NCBI GenBank assembly: GCA_026874595.1
Contig: CM049306.1
Coordinates: 34,424,019-34,488,018 of the forward strand
Origin: Sipunculus nudus
Lineage: Eukaryota > Annelida > Sipuncula > Golfingiida > Sipunculidae
DNA: 64,000 nucleotides
Direction of reading: 5' to 3'
Each line of letters starts with the position of its first letter. The first letter of the stretch is position 1. The position numbers and the translations under genes were made by a program. Positions 11,946-22,887 of the stretch are shown one piece after another. The notes under the pieces were generated by a model. It ran no database searches, was not told the origin of the DNA, and saw only the letters and a list, made by a program, of their open reading frames with translations.

Positions 11946-12535
11946 AGAACCGAGAGCACAGGTTTCGAAAACGCTATATAATTAGTTAATTATTTGTTCG
12001 GTCGTTAGCTCTCGAATTAGATGGTAGGCTTATTAGTTACACTTCGGACTAAAAACAAACCATGCTTCTGAAAAAAAAATGAAAGAAAAAATTTAATAAG
12101 TTTCCACATTGATAATCTAAAATTTTATGTCCATTTGTCAGTCTTCCACGAAGTCATAGTCCTAACCTGGCTAAGCAAACCAAAGACAGTTCCAAATATG
12201 ATCTTTGGATAAAATGATTAGTATGCAGAAAATGTGCGCTTATCTCAGCGAGTGATATATTAAGCTTTCTAGTAACTATGTGCTGTCACTGTTAAACTCA
12301 ACACCGGTGATTTCTTGTTGTTAGGAAGTCAAGCCCTATGGTACTATGACAGGTAAGTGAAGCGTACTTAATGGTAAATGTGCTTAGAATGAATGAGTGA
12401 TGCATACTTCCAAAATCATGTCCGATTTATATATGGTCTGCCTTTCTAACTGTCGGGGGAAATATGGTTCTTTCATTATTCATCATCCCGCGATGAACTG
12501 AATGTTAAATTTTGATGGGAATCGTGCAATATGGC
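11946..12535. other. unassigned sequence
   Basis: No supported feature. Confidence 0.6.
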
Positions 12536-12603
12536 TACGTTACCGCACTGACGCCAAAGGAATACGTTACCGAACTGACACCTAAAGTACTGCGTTGCCG
12601 AGC
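12536..12603. repeat. 27-bp tandem repeat, about 2.5 units
   Basis: Units starting TACGTTACCGCACTGACGCC (12,536), TACGTTACCGAACTGACACC (12,563) and CTGCGTTGCCGAG (12,590). The 27-bp period keeps frame in an 82-codon open frame (YVT.LTPKE repeated twice), but there is no family match and I do not call a gene. Confidence 0.75.
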
Positions 12604-14647
12604 CGTTTGTATATGTAATAAAATGTTATCAATTTTATTCTCTTTGACTTTTACGGAGATCCATGGCCACGTTTTTTTTTTGGTTAAGAGGTATAGACAT
12701 TGCATTGGAATAGAAATAAGAATTTCTTCAGTCGGGTTGTCACTTGTAAATGAATCTTAGTCTATCCCAGTCCATTTGCTCTATGCAGCCAGCCCAAGGG
12801 GGCCGTGAAAAACTACCAGTAGAAACAGCTCCGAATGACTTTTGAGACCATGTATGAATTCAAATGAGACTAACGTCCTCTGAGATATTACACTTTAAAA
12901 CCAACAACTTTTATCTCCGTCCTTATTCATGCTTTGGGATTTGTAATTGACGACTGAGCCTTGAAGAAAAAATAGTTTTTGATATCCCTTGTGTAAAGCG
13001 GCAGTTTCAATCGAGTCCTCTTTAGATTGAAGAATCGCCCGGGCAATGAAGAAGGAACCATTATCTGATTACTAAAGAGTTATATATAAGGATAATAAAA
13101 ATAAAATAATTGAATTTAATAAATCTTATAATATAGCCCCACTAAGAAGCTTAAGTTAGAGTAAAGGTTATTATTAAAGGCCTCCTCGAGCACCAGTCTA
13201 AAGAGCACGTAAATATTTTTTTCTGAGAAAGTTCTAAATCAACATCATCATCTAAAAGTCTGTGCCAGCCATGCTTTCACATATCACAGCCGTCTTTCAT
13301 CAGTTTGTTAAATATGAATTTAGCAAAAGCGCCATCCGAAAGTTAAACAACATGGTTTTAAGGGCCGCGAATGTTGGTGTCAATGTATAGATGACATTCG
13401 ACATACTTTCGAAAACTGTAATCAAAAGTTATCTGTACGCCCTTGAACTGTAACCAATACTGGGTTTTTATCGTTATTTTTTTCTGTGTGACTGTCGATT
13501 AATTTCCTGACCTAAACAAACCTTACAGAGAGTAAATAGGCGGAATAATTAAGGAGCGCTGCTAAAATTGGTCTTCTCTTTGAAATTTAATGGGGACAAA
13601 TTAATGAAATAAAAAAAAATCAATAGATTGTTAGCCGTTCATTAATTTACCAATCGCATTCATTCATATGTCTTTTTTTTGTCCAGTTAACACAATCAGA
13701 AAAACTCCACCGAACTTCGTATTTGAGTGAGAAATGCACGAGGCAACGTATCAGTATAGCATAAACAAAAACAGTTTAAAGATAAATGCAGATGTGAGAT
13801 AGCAATATATATCCATAATTTCATCAATAAAATTTTATAAAGATCCATTTACATCAAGAGATAAAAACAATAATTTTTTTCCCAGCTTTAGATGCTGACC
13901 TTTCTGCGTCTGATTCATAAAAAAAAACAGTGCAGGCCCTTGAAGAATAAAAAACACCAAGACATGATGGATTTCTAGCTGAACGTAATCAGGCATTTTG
14001 GAGGAAATACAAAAGATTACTTTATGGATGCTCTGAAATATTCCTTTGATAACAGTAGTAAAGATTCCTCAGTACGCTGTTATCTGTCTACTCCAAAAGT
14101 GAAAGACGCATTAATTCGGTAAATCTGGGCTCTTCCTTCTCTTTTAAATATAGAATACAAATGAATGCAATAAATCGTTAGACGCAAGACTATGTCCTTT
14201 GTGATCATTCATTCTTGTCAAATGAAATTTAGATAAAATGTCACTAAAATTGAACATTTATTTGCTCATTCAAGTGAAGACTTGAGAAAAATATTACCTG
14301 TTATCACACAATTCGCAGTTATCCCATATTCAATATAAACTGCATTTACTAAACTATGGCCCGGATTCTGGGAAACGGAATCATGCTTTTCCAAATATTA
14401 AGGAAATTTTAAATAAAGGATGAGCTACAACTTACTTTTCCACAAATAGAATTATGGTGTAAGACAAGGCCCTCCAAGGTTCTCTTATTTAATTATATTG
14501 AAAAAACACTCCAGGCAATAATCCTTTAAAATAAAGAATAATTTGGCCAAGTAAATCTATGTTGCTATCAGGTACCATTCCTATTATAAAAGCAGATAGT
14601 TTATCACCACTATATGTTATTTATACTGCTATAGCAAAATCAAGGAG
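12604..14647. other. unassigned AT-rich sequence
   Basis: About 2 kb with no supported feature. Homopolymer A/T runs are frequent. No open frame long enough to list was seen. Confidence 0.6.
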
Positions 14648-14650
14648 TTA

Positions 14651-14984
14651 GGCCAAAAAAAAATTAGGTTTGGTTCTCAGGCACTTTTTTTATAGATCAA
14701 TGCGGGCGGGCGGTTTTTTTTATATTAAATTTTTTTTATGTTTCGATAAATATGTCAAATGATAAGGGAAAAGCATGAAAATAACAGATTTATAATGCTA
14801 AACAAGTAAAAGCACTACATAACAATGGAAATTGTATGATTTTATCTTCTTGAAAGAAATGTCCGAGCGGCTGCAGCTCAAAATTGGTAAGTTTCTATTG
14901 AAAATCAAAATAAAAATTTTTGATGCGGGGGTTTAAAATTGATGCGGGCGGTGCCTGAGAACCATGCCTTTTATTTTTTTGGCC
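14651..14984. mobile_element. MITE with 33-bp terminal inverted repeats (Harbinger-like), full length
   Basis: 334 bp. The left end (GGCCAAAAAAA, then TGGTTCTCAGGCAC) is the inverted complement of the right end (GTGCCTGAGAACCATGCC, then TTTTTTTGGCC). Direct TTA trinucleotides flank both ends (14,648-14,650 and 14,985-14,987). A 3-bp TTA/TAA target duplication with GGCC-type ends is typical of PIF/Harbinger elements. No transposase frame is present, so it is non-autonomous. Sub-terminal GATGCGGGCGG words also occur at both ends. A truncated copy lies at 58,872-59,123. Confidence 0.85.
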
Positions 14985-15178
14985 TTATACAAACAGTCCT
15001 CAAATAGATCCATGCAATAGCATAAGTTGAGCCGTGTCAGTCACACAACTGTGGCTTCTTTGGGCAAAACTAGCCGACTATGGTAACTCGACATGATTTG
15101 CAGAGCGCTGGCTGTCTTCAAAAGTCTTGAATGCATTCATGTCGGTGTTGCAATGGTACAACATGTATTTATATTATT

Positions 15179-16034
15179 GTTTAAGGTTTCTCTTTTATTT
15201 TGTGCAGCAGTCTTACATGTGTCTGTGTAGCGCTAGCATTGTCCGTTGCCATGGGAGACGCGCGAGCTGGCCCGGCCAACCTGTGGGGTCTGGCGTGTAT
15301 AGACACAGCGCGAATCTGGAACTTTCTGGGCTGGTCGCGCTATATGAATGCGTGTCTTGTGATGTCATTAGGGCGTGTGTATTATGTATTGTTGGGTTCT
15401 TTCGATTGTTCGTGAAATAGAAGTTTCTAGAGTTTCGGATGAAAAGTTATAAATAGGGGCCTGAGTTTTAGAGCCAAAGGAGAGGAGAGAGTAATATTCC
15501 AGCGTACACGGATAGTGTGAGTCAGTTTTGGTCCTATCCGATAACTGCAGTAGTGTCAGAAATTCTATGCAGATTTAGTGCTGCCTGTCTCCAGTTTGCT
15601 TTCGGGATTATTATAAGAATTTCACTTTGGATTACAACAGAATGATTTTGTAATTGAATTGGACTGTTATTCTCAGAGAAGATTCATGTGAACTGTTTAT
15701 CTGGACTATATGCTTCTTTAAATTACTTGTTGTCGCTGTGACAGTGGTGGTATCCAGGTACTGTACACTTTATTTATTATACTGTGTAATTGTATTGATT
15801 TGCTGTTGAACTGTTGTTATACTGTGTAATTGTATTGATTTAGTATATTGTAATGTTAGGGTTGTTTAAGAATTAATTATCATTATTTGTTGACAAAAAA
15901 AACCCTGATTTCTTTTTTCATTCCCCTAGACATTCGACGCTGCCTAGTGTTGCGACATCTGATTTTTTTGGTCTCCATAACAAAATTTATGCTCGTCACG
16001 ACAACGTGATCTGGTGTTATTACGTTCTGTAACA
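15179..16034 (+). mobile_element. solo LTR, copy 1, with TTATT target duplication
   Basis: 856 bp beginning TGTTTAAGG and ending TCTGTAACA (TG...CA), flanked by exact 5-bp direct repeats TTATT (15,174-15,178 and 16,035-16,039). The same unit occurs inverted at 52,222-53,069 and 63,200-63,992. A TATA box at 15,448-15,455 is followed by conserved AGGGGC and GTTTTAGAGCC words, giving a U3 of about 270-300 bp. A 38-bp internal duplication (TGTGTAATTGTATTGATTT twice, 15,783-15,841) is a family feature. No primer-binding site follows it and no gag or pol frame adjoins, so this is a recombinational solo LTR. Five-bp duplications fit Ty3/gypsy or BEL-type elements; the clade cannot be told from an LTR alone. 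Open frames at 15,127-15,420 lie in the U3 and are not genes. Confidence 0.9.
15448..15455 (+). promoter_or_regulatory. TATA box of solo LTR copy 1
   Basis: TATAAATA followed by GGGGC. The equivalent boxes in the two inverted copies are conserved (TATAAATA at 52,791-52,798, TATATAA at 63,718-63,724), while the flanking U3 has diverged. This fits a pol II promoter under constraint while the family was active. Confidence 0.75.
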
Positions 16035-16039
16035 TTATT

Positions 16040-16436
16040 CAAAGCAAGTTCGTTATCTTTTAATAAGTGTAAATAATTGATTTTTATCAGTCATGTCGAT
16101 AGCTAGTCCTTGATTACATATACTACGGTGTTATCTAGGCAATTTCGTCGTTTGTATTGTTTATCTTAGTAATTTCATCTGACAAGTAACTTTAGATTGC
16201 TTATGGAAGACTGTTTATGTTTTCTTTGTTTTCTCAGAACCACGGGTTTTCACACAAGTCCAACCAGGTTGCACTTGGCTCACTTTAGCTTCAGCTTGAT
16301 AACTTGCTGCGGCCAATGCAGACATCCTCGGCTTGGGTCGACTTGAGCCTCTATTTCGGGCTTGCGGGGACGCGAAACGGTCGGTCCTCCAGGCTGAATC
16401 AGTCATACGAACTATTCGCTGTTGCGCGATTGCTCC
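16040..16436. other. unassigned sequence
   Basis: No gene. 16,215-16,524 has overlapping open frames on both strands and is GC-richer than its surroundings, but no known protein is recognised. Confidence 0.5.
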
Positions 16437-16475
16437 GTTCCGCCAGAGGTCGTTTCTACTCGAAATGAACCTCCT
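16437..16475 (+). repeat. short hairpin repeat, copy 3
   Basis: CCGTTCCGCCAGAGG followed by the palindrome TCGTTTC-TACTC-GAAATGA and ACCTCCTCC. Closest to 8,391-8,432. No inverted partner was found within 1 kb. Confidence 0.65.
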
Positions 16476-16561
16476 CCAGATAGGCAGCGTCAGACGGCCG
16501 GGAAGATTTGCCACAGCTGTTTAACCTTAAAACCATAATTTGCTGCATTTCTAAGACATAC

Positions 16562-16845
16562 CTTATGTTTACATTTCACATGCGTATGCTTACAAAATAT
16601 CGCCTTTTCCCGTTAAGTTCTAATTACCAAAAAAAACTATATTTATGTAATTCACCTTGAAACAATTCTTGGCCATCGTATTCGAACGGTCTACATTAAC
16701 CTCTTCATTACATTAGCACCTATATACGCCGCTGGTGTATTTAGAAGCCCCGGTGCATTGTGGGTGGCAGATTCGACGCCCACCAACGCCAACCAGCAGA
16801 GTGTTAATCTTGTGAGTCAGATTCTGAGAAGTGTGTGGCCGATTG
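16562..16845 (+). repeat. interspersed repeat family B, copy 2
   Basis: Diverged counterpart of 8,890-9,155 with the same block order: GTTTACATTTCACATGC, CTTGAAACAATTC, CTCTTCATTACATTAGC, AGAAGCCCCGG, CAGCAGAGTG, GTGAGTC. It begins 87 bp after a hairpin repeat, against ~460 bp in copy 1, suggesting an insertion in copy 1 or a deletion here. Confidence 0.7.
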
Positions 16846-17621
16846 ATCATCAAAACCCATAACATGTTTTGCACATGGCCCCATATCTTCCGAAAATGTT
16901 TTTATTCACATAAATAAATTATTCCAAACGATATTCGCCGTATCATTAAGGGCCCTCAGCCATGCTTTTTGCCATTTTAGAGAGTACTAAGATTATGCAA
17001 TAAATATTACATAAATAATAAAAGAAATAGTCTATGTAACATTAACGACAGCTTGGCGAGTTCATATAAATGCTAATAAAAATACAACTTGGGGACTTCG
17101 GAAAAGTTTTAGTGTGGGTGTGATCCGTGTCTTAAGCTCGCTCCTAGGAATAAGGACCTATATGGCAACATGGGAAAATTGACATTTTAAAATAAGTAGT
17201 TATGGATCTGCACCAGCTGCAAATCACATATGATTCACGAATATCGTGCAGACAAAGAAGATCACGGATAAAGAACGATGGACTTAAGCTGCTTGTTTAC
17301 AGGTGCGTCACAACCATAACGATGCGTGTCGACTCGATGAGCAGTTTAAACGAAACCAAATCACGTTTTGTTAAGGGATTATTTTAGGAAAACTCTTTTA
17401 TAGTTTGTAGCTTGGTAAACAGTTTACACAGTTGAAACAAGTTTATTTAATTATATAGCCACCCTGTAAACAGCCGGATGAAAAACCTCTGCCATGCCAC
17501 ACATGGTTTATACAAGAGCGGTTAAATAAAAGCCGGTTATTTCATGAAACATCAGCCCTGACGAACAGCTACTGGAACCCCTTATAAAATATAGCATACA
17601 GAAAATAAACAGATATTATTA
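16846..17621. other. unassigned AT-rich sequence
   Basis: No supported feature. Confidence 0.6.
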
Positions 17622-17965
17622 CTGGAAATCTGCATTCTAAGGAATACAAGCCTTCTTCATGTGGGAATCCCTATTGTCGGATGCTCTAAAAACGTGTTTG
17701 CATTCACTTATTCGGCCCATATTCCCAGTTTCATTTGTACATACCTGACTGTACATTTGTGAATATTACCTGAAGACGTCCCTAAAGGCGGATCTTCACA
17801 AAAATCTAATCGATCCATTATTGGCCCATTCCCGAAATATCCTGAAAATATCATGTAATTTAGTGATTGATTGCATGTGTTATGTTGAGAACAAACGCAG
17901 AAACAAATACGCAAACTCTCACGAACGAACGGGAATGAACGCATACCTTGCTGACGGAGGAATGC
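17622..17965 (-). mobile_element. Helitron-like non-autonomous element, near full length (minus strand)
   Basis: About 345 bp. On the minus strand it starts CCTCCGTCAGCAAGG (17,965), shares the ACATAAC-ACATGCAATC block and the GGATCGATT...GATCCGCC block with 50,946-51,267, and ends with the hairpin TGTATTCC-TTAG-GAATGCAG then ATTTCCAG next to a T. A hairpin about 10 nt before the 3' end and insertion before T are Helitron traits. No Rep/helicase frame is present. Confidence 0.65.
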
Positions 17966-19189
17966 GACTCGTATTCACATCACATTCTTCGAGAGGATAA
18001 ACAGTTCATGTTCCCCGGGCACTGTAGTTCTTTAAGGACAATTATATATTAGCACTGCACATCGAGGACCTTAATTTACAGCTAAAAGAATTATATGCAA
18101 GATGCATCATTGATACAATCATAGTGTAAAGTGTAAAGTTTTAGGTGATGTCATAAGTCTTCGGCAGCAGTTTGAGTATCGAAAAACATACCTAATTTCA
18201 AGACAATCCATCTTGGTATTCATTTTATTGTTTGAATTATTACTGACAGGAGTCATTTTTTTTCTGAGATGTATTAATGTGCTTTGTCCCCTTCACTTGT
18301 AAAATATTTGTAACAATGGTCTAATTTTGAAATCACACAGAGAATTGCTATTGTTGTCTCTCTCCCATGGGCACAACTTGGTGCAGGACGGGGGAAGGGG
18401 GTAGGCGGGGGGAGGGGTCCACACTTTTTCAACCAATGGGGTCAAAAACGTCATATCCCAAATGTTTTTGCCAGTTAATTAAACGTGACCCCCCCCCCCT
18501 AAAAAATGAAAATAGGCCGCAATTCCAATATGTTAATATTATGAGTTACAATAATGTATCTCCGTGTTGCAAAGTACCTTAAACATAAATGAATTGTATG
18601 TTTTCAAAAATGACTAAAATTTCAAAATGACTTATAATATATGTAATACACCTGTATCCAAAACATAAGCAACCCCCATGACTCAGCCGTAACTAACAGT
18701 TAAATGATTTATCCAGATTTATTGATAAAAATCATAACATGTTTAATTGCGAAATAACTAGAGACACAGCCAAGGGGAAATTTGCCAGCCCTCTTGGAAT
18801 TTTAGGGCAACGATTTTTACTTAATCTTTTGTTCAGTAATATAGTCTGTTCTTCCACAGGGCCCTGTAACCTGATATAATAATATCTGGTACAAAGATTA
18901 TAAAATACACAGTATGCATATGTTACACAATATATTAATCATCAAAGATATATGTACATAAATATTATATACAGTAAGTCAGTCATGATATGCAACATTA
19001 CTTTAAACGTTACAATAGGTAAAATTCACTTTATGCGTGAACAACATAGTCGTATATAAAATTACGTAATACATTCAATGGGTAATGTATGTAATAAAAC
19101 GAGTAAAATGCACTATAATCGTAAAAAAAATTAGTATAGACGCGGTTATAAAAGAATCCAAACAAAAAAGACAGGTATTTACAATGCAT
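17966..19189. other. unassigned sequence, one poly-C tract
   Basis: No gene. A C-rich tract lies at about 18,490-18,499 and a GGGGGAGGGG-type stretch near 18,400. The part just below 19,190 may be the 3' untranslated region of the LINE described next. Confidence 0.5.
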
Positions 19190-20340
19190 ATTAGGAAATA
19201 ACATTGTCTTCAGGTTGTAATACTAAGACTTTAAAAGAAACGCTTTGGTCTTTTGTTTAAAAGCATATAAATATTTTATCGATCTGATCTCGTATGGTAA
19301 TGTATTCCATACCTAAGGGCTTTTGTATAAAAAAAGCTATTTTTGAAGAATTAATTTTTCAGTTTTGGCAGTAACAGAAGGGCACTTTTAGCGGTTCTGG
19401 TAGAATGATCATGCGTATTACTGACCCATATGAACTGTTTTGGATTATGGATATTCATTTGATTGACATACAGGATACATATGAAATACTCACAATGTTT
19501 ATAGACTGTTAGTCATTGTAGCTGTTGTCTCAGAGTGGCACTATAATCATAGCAGCCGGTAACAATACGTGCAGCACAATTTGAATTTTTTTTTCAGTTT
19601 TCTGTGGCAAATTGAGGATTTTGTTTTGCCCAATACACTTATGTTATAGTCGATATGTGGCTGGATCTTGGTATTATTGACTGTGATTAATGTATTTATG
19701 GATAGTACTTTACTAAGGCGGTGTAACAGTGCTTATAGTATGGCGACAATTTTTTACATGGGGTAGTTTCAGGTGAGAACCTTGATAAATTAGCATCAAT
19801 AGTTACACCTAATAGTTTAGTTTCCGTTGATTCTCAGAACTGTATGTCATTAGCAGTGATACAAGGGTAATGGTTATTTACACGATATTTTGTACCGAGA
19901 AACATGACAGTAGATTTGTTAATATTAATGGTTAACTTGTTAGCATTGAACCAGCTGCAAGCAGCATTTACTACTTGTTGTAAGGTTTGCTGCACCACAG
20001 ATATGGTAGAACCATGACAATAGATGATGGTATCGTCAGCATAAGCGATGCATTTTGCAGGTCTTAGGCGATGGAAGATCATTGTTATATAAAAGAAAGA
20101 GAACAGAACCCAAAACAGTACCTTGGGGCACTCCTATATTAACCCTAGAATTTTTGCCATTCCATTGAAACACGTTATGTTTTGAAAAATCGATGGTCTT
20201 AGGCGATGGAAGATCATTGTTATATAAAAGAAAGAGAACAGAACCCAAAACAGTACCTTGGGGCACTCCTATATTAACCCTAGAATTTTTGCCATTACAA
20301 TGTACTTTTTGTTGACGATCTTTTAAATAAGCGAGATAAG
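19190..20340 (-). pseudogene. 5'-truncated, decayed LINE: reverse-transcriptase C-terminal half
   Basis: Minus-strand conceptual reading from about 20,340 downward: YLAYLKDRQQKVHCNGKNS, then the RT motif GVPQGTVLGSVLFLLYNNDL, then after a frameshift the catalytic motif CIAYADDTIIYC (about 20,040-20,000), then WFNANKLTININKSTVMFLG, AARIVTGCYDYSATLRQQLQ (near 19,560-19,510) and a terminal SFFYTKALRYGIHYHTRSD-like block (near 19,330-19,270). This order is that of ORF2 of CR1/L2/Jockey-type non-LTR retrotransposons. Stops, frameshifts and loss of the endonuclease and N-terminal RT show it is dead. A 102-bp segment is duplicated (20,060-20,161 and 20,195-20,296), repeating the GVPQGT motif in frame. 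The exact clade is uncertain. Confidence 0.85.
20060..20296 (-). repeat. tandem duplication inside the LINE RT motif
   Basis: Two copies, apparently identical for about 102 bp, start 135 bp apart (20,060 and 20,195). They are separated by 33 bp whose sequence recurs at 20,935-20,970. The spacing is 45 codons, so both copies read through in one frame as ...VNIGVPQGTVLGSVLF twice. The identity implies a late event compared with the decay elsewhere. Confidence 0.85.
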
Positions 20341-20934
20341 GTCATGATCTATGACGAATTTCATTATTTGATCTTACCCCTAATTTTCTGAAGCGAGAAT
20401 AATCCCTGTTATACTCAAATGGCTTCAGAACCGCTAATAATTTTAATGAAATATTTTAATAATATTCTGACGCCGTCTACAGCAACACTGTATAATTCCT
20501 GACAATAATTAATTAAGCTATAGCAATTAATAGTTAATTTAAAGGTTTTATACCACACATTGCAAATGAAAATAGCGCACCTGCTCCATCACAGCAAGAT
20601 CTCGTTTTTGCTCCACAGCAAACCGATTACCAGAGTGATATATTGTGTAATATAATTAAGCCAAACAAAAATTAAAAGAATCTGACAATTTGACAAATGT
20701 AATTTTTTTGTATCTCACTTCAGCGTCTACTTTAACATTGATATTAAATATTAATCTTCAAATATTAATGCACAAAATGGTTGCTTCTAATATAGAAAGA
20801 TAGCTATGGGTTCACGGTAACATATAATTATAAATTAATAACTTAAATTAAAACCTGTTGCACTAAAAACTTGTATATGTCACCGTTGATTCTATATTCC
20901 CCATATTGTGAAATAAATTTTACATGTTTTATTT
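20341..20934. other. unassigned AT-rich sequence separating LINE pieces
   Basis: No RT motif recognised. It interrupts two LINE-related pieces and may be an insertion or a rearranged, unrecognisable LINE part. Confidence 0.45.
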
Positions 20935-20990
20935 TCCATTGAAACACGTTATGTTTTGAAAAATCGATGTGATACATATCGCTATTTAAG
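20935..20990 (-). pseudogene. small LINE fragment
   Basis: Contains the same 33-bp segment (CCATTGAAACACG...AAAATCGATG) found between the two duplicated RT pieces at 20,162-20,194. The minus-strand reading is HIDFSKHNVFQW. It breaks off abruptly on its low-coordinate side, marking a rearrangement junction. Confidence 0.65.
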
Positions 20991-21002
20991 GATTAATAGC
21001 AA

Positions 21003-21220
21003 GAAGCGGATCGAAAAAGGGGGGGGGGGGTCAAGGGGTCCGGACCTCCCCCCCCCCCCTCCTTTTTTTCAGCCTCCGCAACCTTTTTTAAGGGTTTCAG
21101 CCGAATATTTGTCACCTGGTCCCCCCTTTTCCAGACCTTGGGGGCATTTTTTTTTGTTTTATCATTAGTCGGCATGGGGTTGGACCCCTTCCCCTTTTTC
21201 TGAATCCTGTATCCGCCTTA
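21003..21220 (-). mobile_element. GGGGCGGAT-type interspersed repeat, copy 1 (minus strand)
   Basis: About 218 bp with AAGCGGAT at the left and ATCCGCCTT at the right as short inverted ends. Inside are G/C homopolymers and, on the minus strand, GGTCCAACCCC, GAAACCCTTAAAAAAGG and TTGCGGAGGCTG words shared with 24,291-24,485 and 39,224-39,400. Non-coding MITE-like repeat; the superfamily is not determined. Confidence 0.65.
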
Positions 21221-22556
21221 TTATAGAGCGGTTCCGATAATGACATATAGTTGACAATAAATTGTATATATGGGTGGGTTCTACTGTATATCTTGCGTGA
21301 TTATTAATGGTAACCAGTTTGGTAAATCAAAGTTTAAATGTAACATACACGAAGCAATGGGTGATGCAGGTCGATATAAAATTGACAAATCGCAGGTGCT
21401 TTTAAAAATATCAGTCACAGTGATACATGTTTCTTAAACTAATACGGTAGCATTGATTTAAACATCTGTATGACCATGAAACGCAATGTAATGTTCTCGG
21501 TTTATAGAACTCTGTTTGTTTAGGCTCTGATTGATGTTACGCGGGTGTTCCATAGAAAATTTTCAGCAGATCCTGGTTTTTCATGGACGTTTATTACCAA
21601 TTTGAATTTTTTTATTATAAATCACATAAATCACAAAATATGACTTTCAACATGATTTGGTAGGCGCACAATATATTTTTGGAGAGATATTCTGATTTTC
21701 AGGGTAATTATGATATCCTGACTGTTAGAGGGGGGGGGGGGGTCGGAGGCCGGGGTTTTTCTCAAAAACGATTTCTGATTACCTCTTACGTTTTCAGATT
21801 ATCTGGTATATAAAGCCTGGCAAAAGGCATATGCAACAATAAATGTATATTTATCAAATGGCTGGCGTCAGTTATAAAATGTTATCAATATGAATAATAG
21901 TTCTGCCGTTCTATAGAGAGATGTTTAATAATAATAGTTTAATAATAATAATAATAATAATAATTATAATGATAATAATAATATTAATAATAAAAATATT
22001 AAACGGATAGTAAAAATGCTTACCAAATCATGAACAGTCTTAAAAATGGTAGATTTTTTCTAAATTAAGTAAATATCGGAAGTTTCCAACGTCGTGCTGG
22101 GGTGAATGCTAAATATATTGGCCTAAGCACTTGATTTTATACAACATTTCGGAAAGTCTAGAAAATGTTCACAAGGTATGGGAAGGCCGACAGGTGGCGC
22201 GTTTTAATGACGATATGGCGGCAAAGATCAATCAAAATGAGAGTAGTCAAAAAGTGTTTACTGCTGACCTTACTGTCAGTGTCTAAGGGTAGATGTCAAA
22301 CTAATTATTAGTATTTGCAGAGAAAATGACATCTCTGTGGCATCGTTTTAGCGAATCCGGCTAGACCAACTACCAGTACTATGTATACGTCTGTTTATTC
22401 CAACACATACCATTACAATACCTGCCCATGGAAACCTTTATAATACGTGCCCATAGAAACAACTATTTTTCCCCTGCATATACGCACATACAAACAAGAA
22501 CCCAGCTATGAGTACCTGCCCAGTTACATATTTGCCCTATCGGTATACTTTTTATT
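21221..22556. other. unassigned AT-rich sequence
   Basis: Apart from a G13 tract at 21,730-21,742 and the AAT microsatellite (21,927-21,993) no feature is supported. Confidence 0.55.
21927..21993. repeat. (AAT)n microsatellite, imperfect
   Basis: AAT/ATA trinucleotide run with a few interruptions. Confidence 0.9.
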
Positions 22557-22572
22557 GGGGGGGGGGGGGGGG
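22557..22572. repeat. poly-G tract (16 G)
   Basis: Homopolymer of 16 G in AT-rich surroundings. Similar tracts occur at 21,730, 24,382, 27,427, 38,066 and 54,113, with a C19 at 59,998. Length may be imprecise in an assembly. Confidence 0.9.
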
Positions 22573-22626
22573 CAGGTTGATAGGTCGATGTAGTCCATGA
22601 CCTTGAAAAATGTATAAAATGTTGTT

Positions 22627-22886
22627 GCCTCCACCCAGAAAGTATGCTTTCATTTCAGTGTGTGTGTGTACTTGTGTGTGATTGTTCACAACAAAACTCA
22701 CGCAAACTGAAACGGAATCCCATGACATTTGGGAATATGGGCAAAATAAGTTAGTGCAAACACATGTTTGGGAATTTATGCACTAGTGATCTGGGAATAC
22801 AGGCCAATCAGTGAATGAATGGGGTACCCATAATTAAGACCGTCCACATGGCGGAGGCATCCATTTCTGAGAATGCACATTTCTAG
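22627..22886 (+). mobile_element. Helitron-like non-autonomous element
   Basis: About 260 bp: CCTCCACCCAGAAAG at the left, a TGTGTGTGTGT block, TGTTCACAACAAAACTCACG, then CCACATGGCGGAGGC and the imperfect hairpin region CCATTTCTGAGAATGCACA, ending TTTCTAG before T (22,887). The same block order occurs at 50,946-51,267. No coding capacity. Confidence 0.65.
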
Positions 22887-22887
22887 T

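Noticed and set aside
15127-15420. 97-codon plus open frame with overlapping 71-codon frame
   Set aside because: Lies within the U3 part of a solo LTR; the other two copies of the LTR do not keep the frame.
16215-16524. 99-codon minus frame in a GC-richer patch
   Set aside because: Overlaps a hairpin repeat and a plus-strand frame; no recognisable motif or codon pattern.
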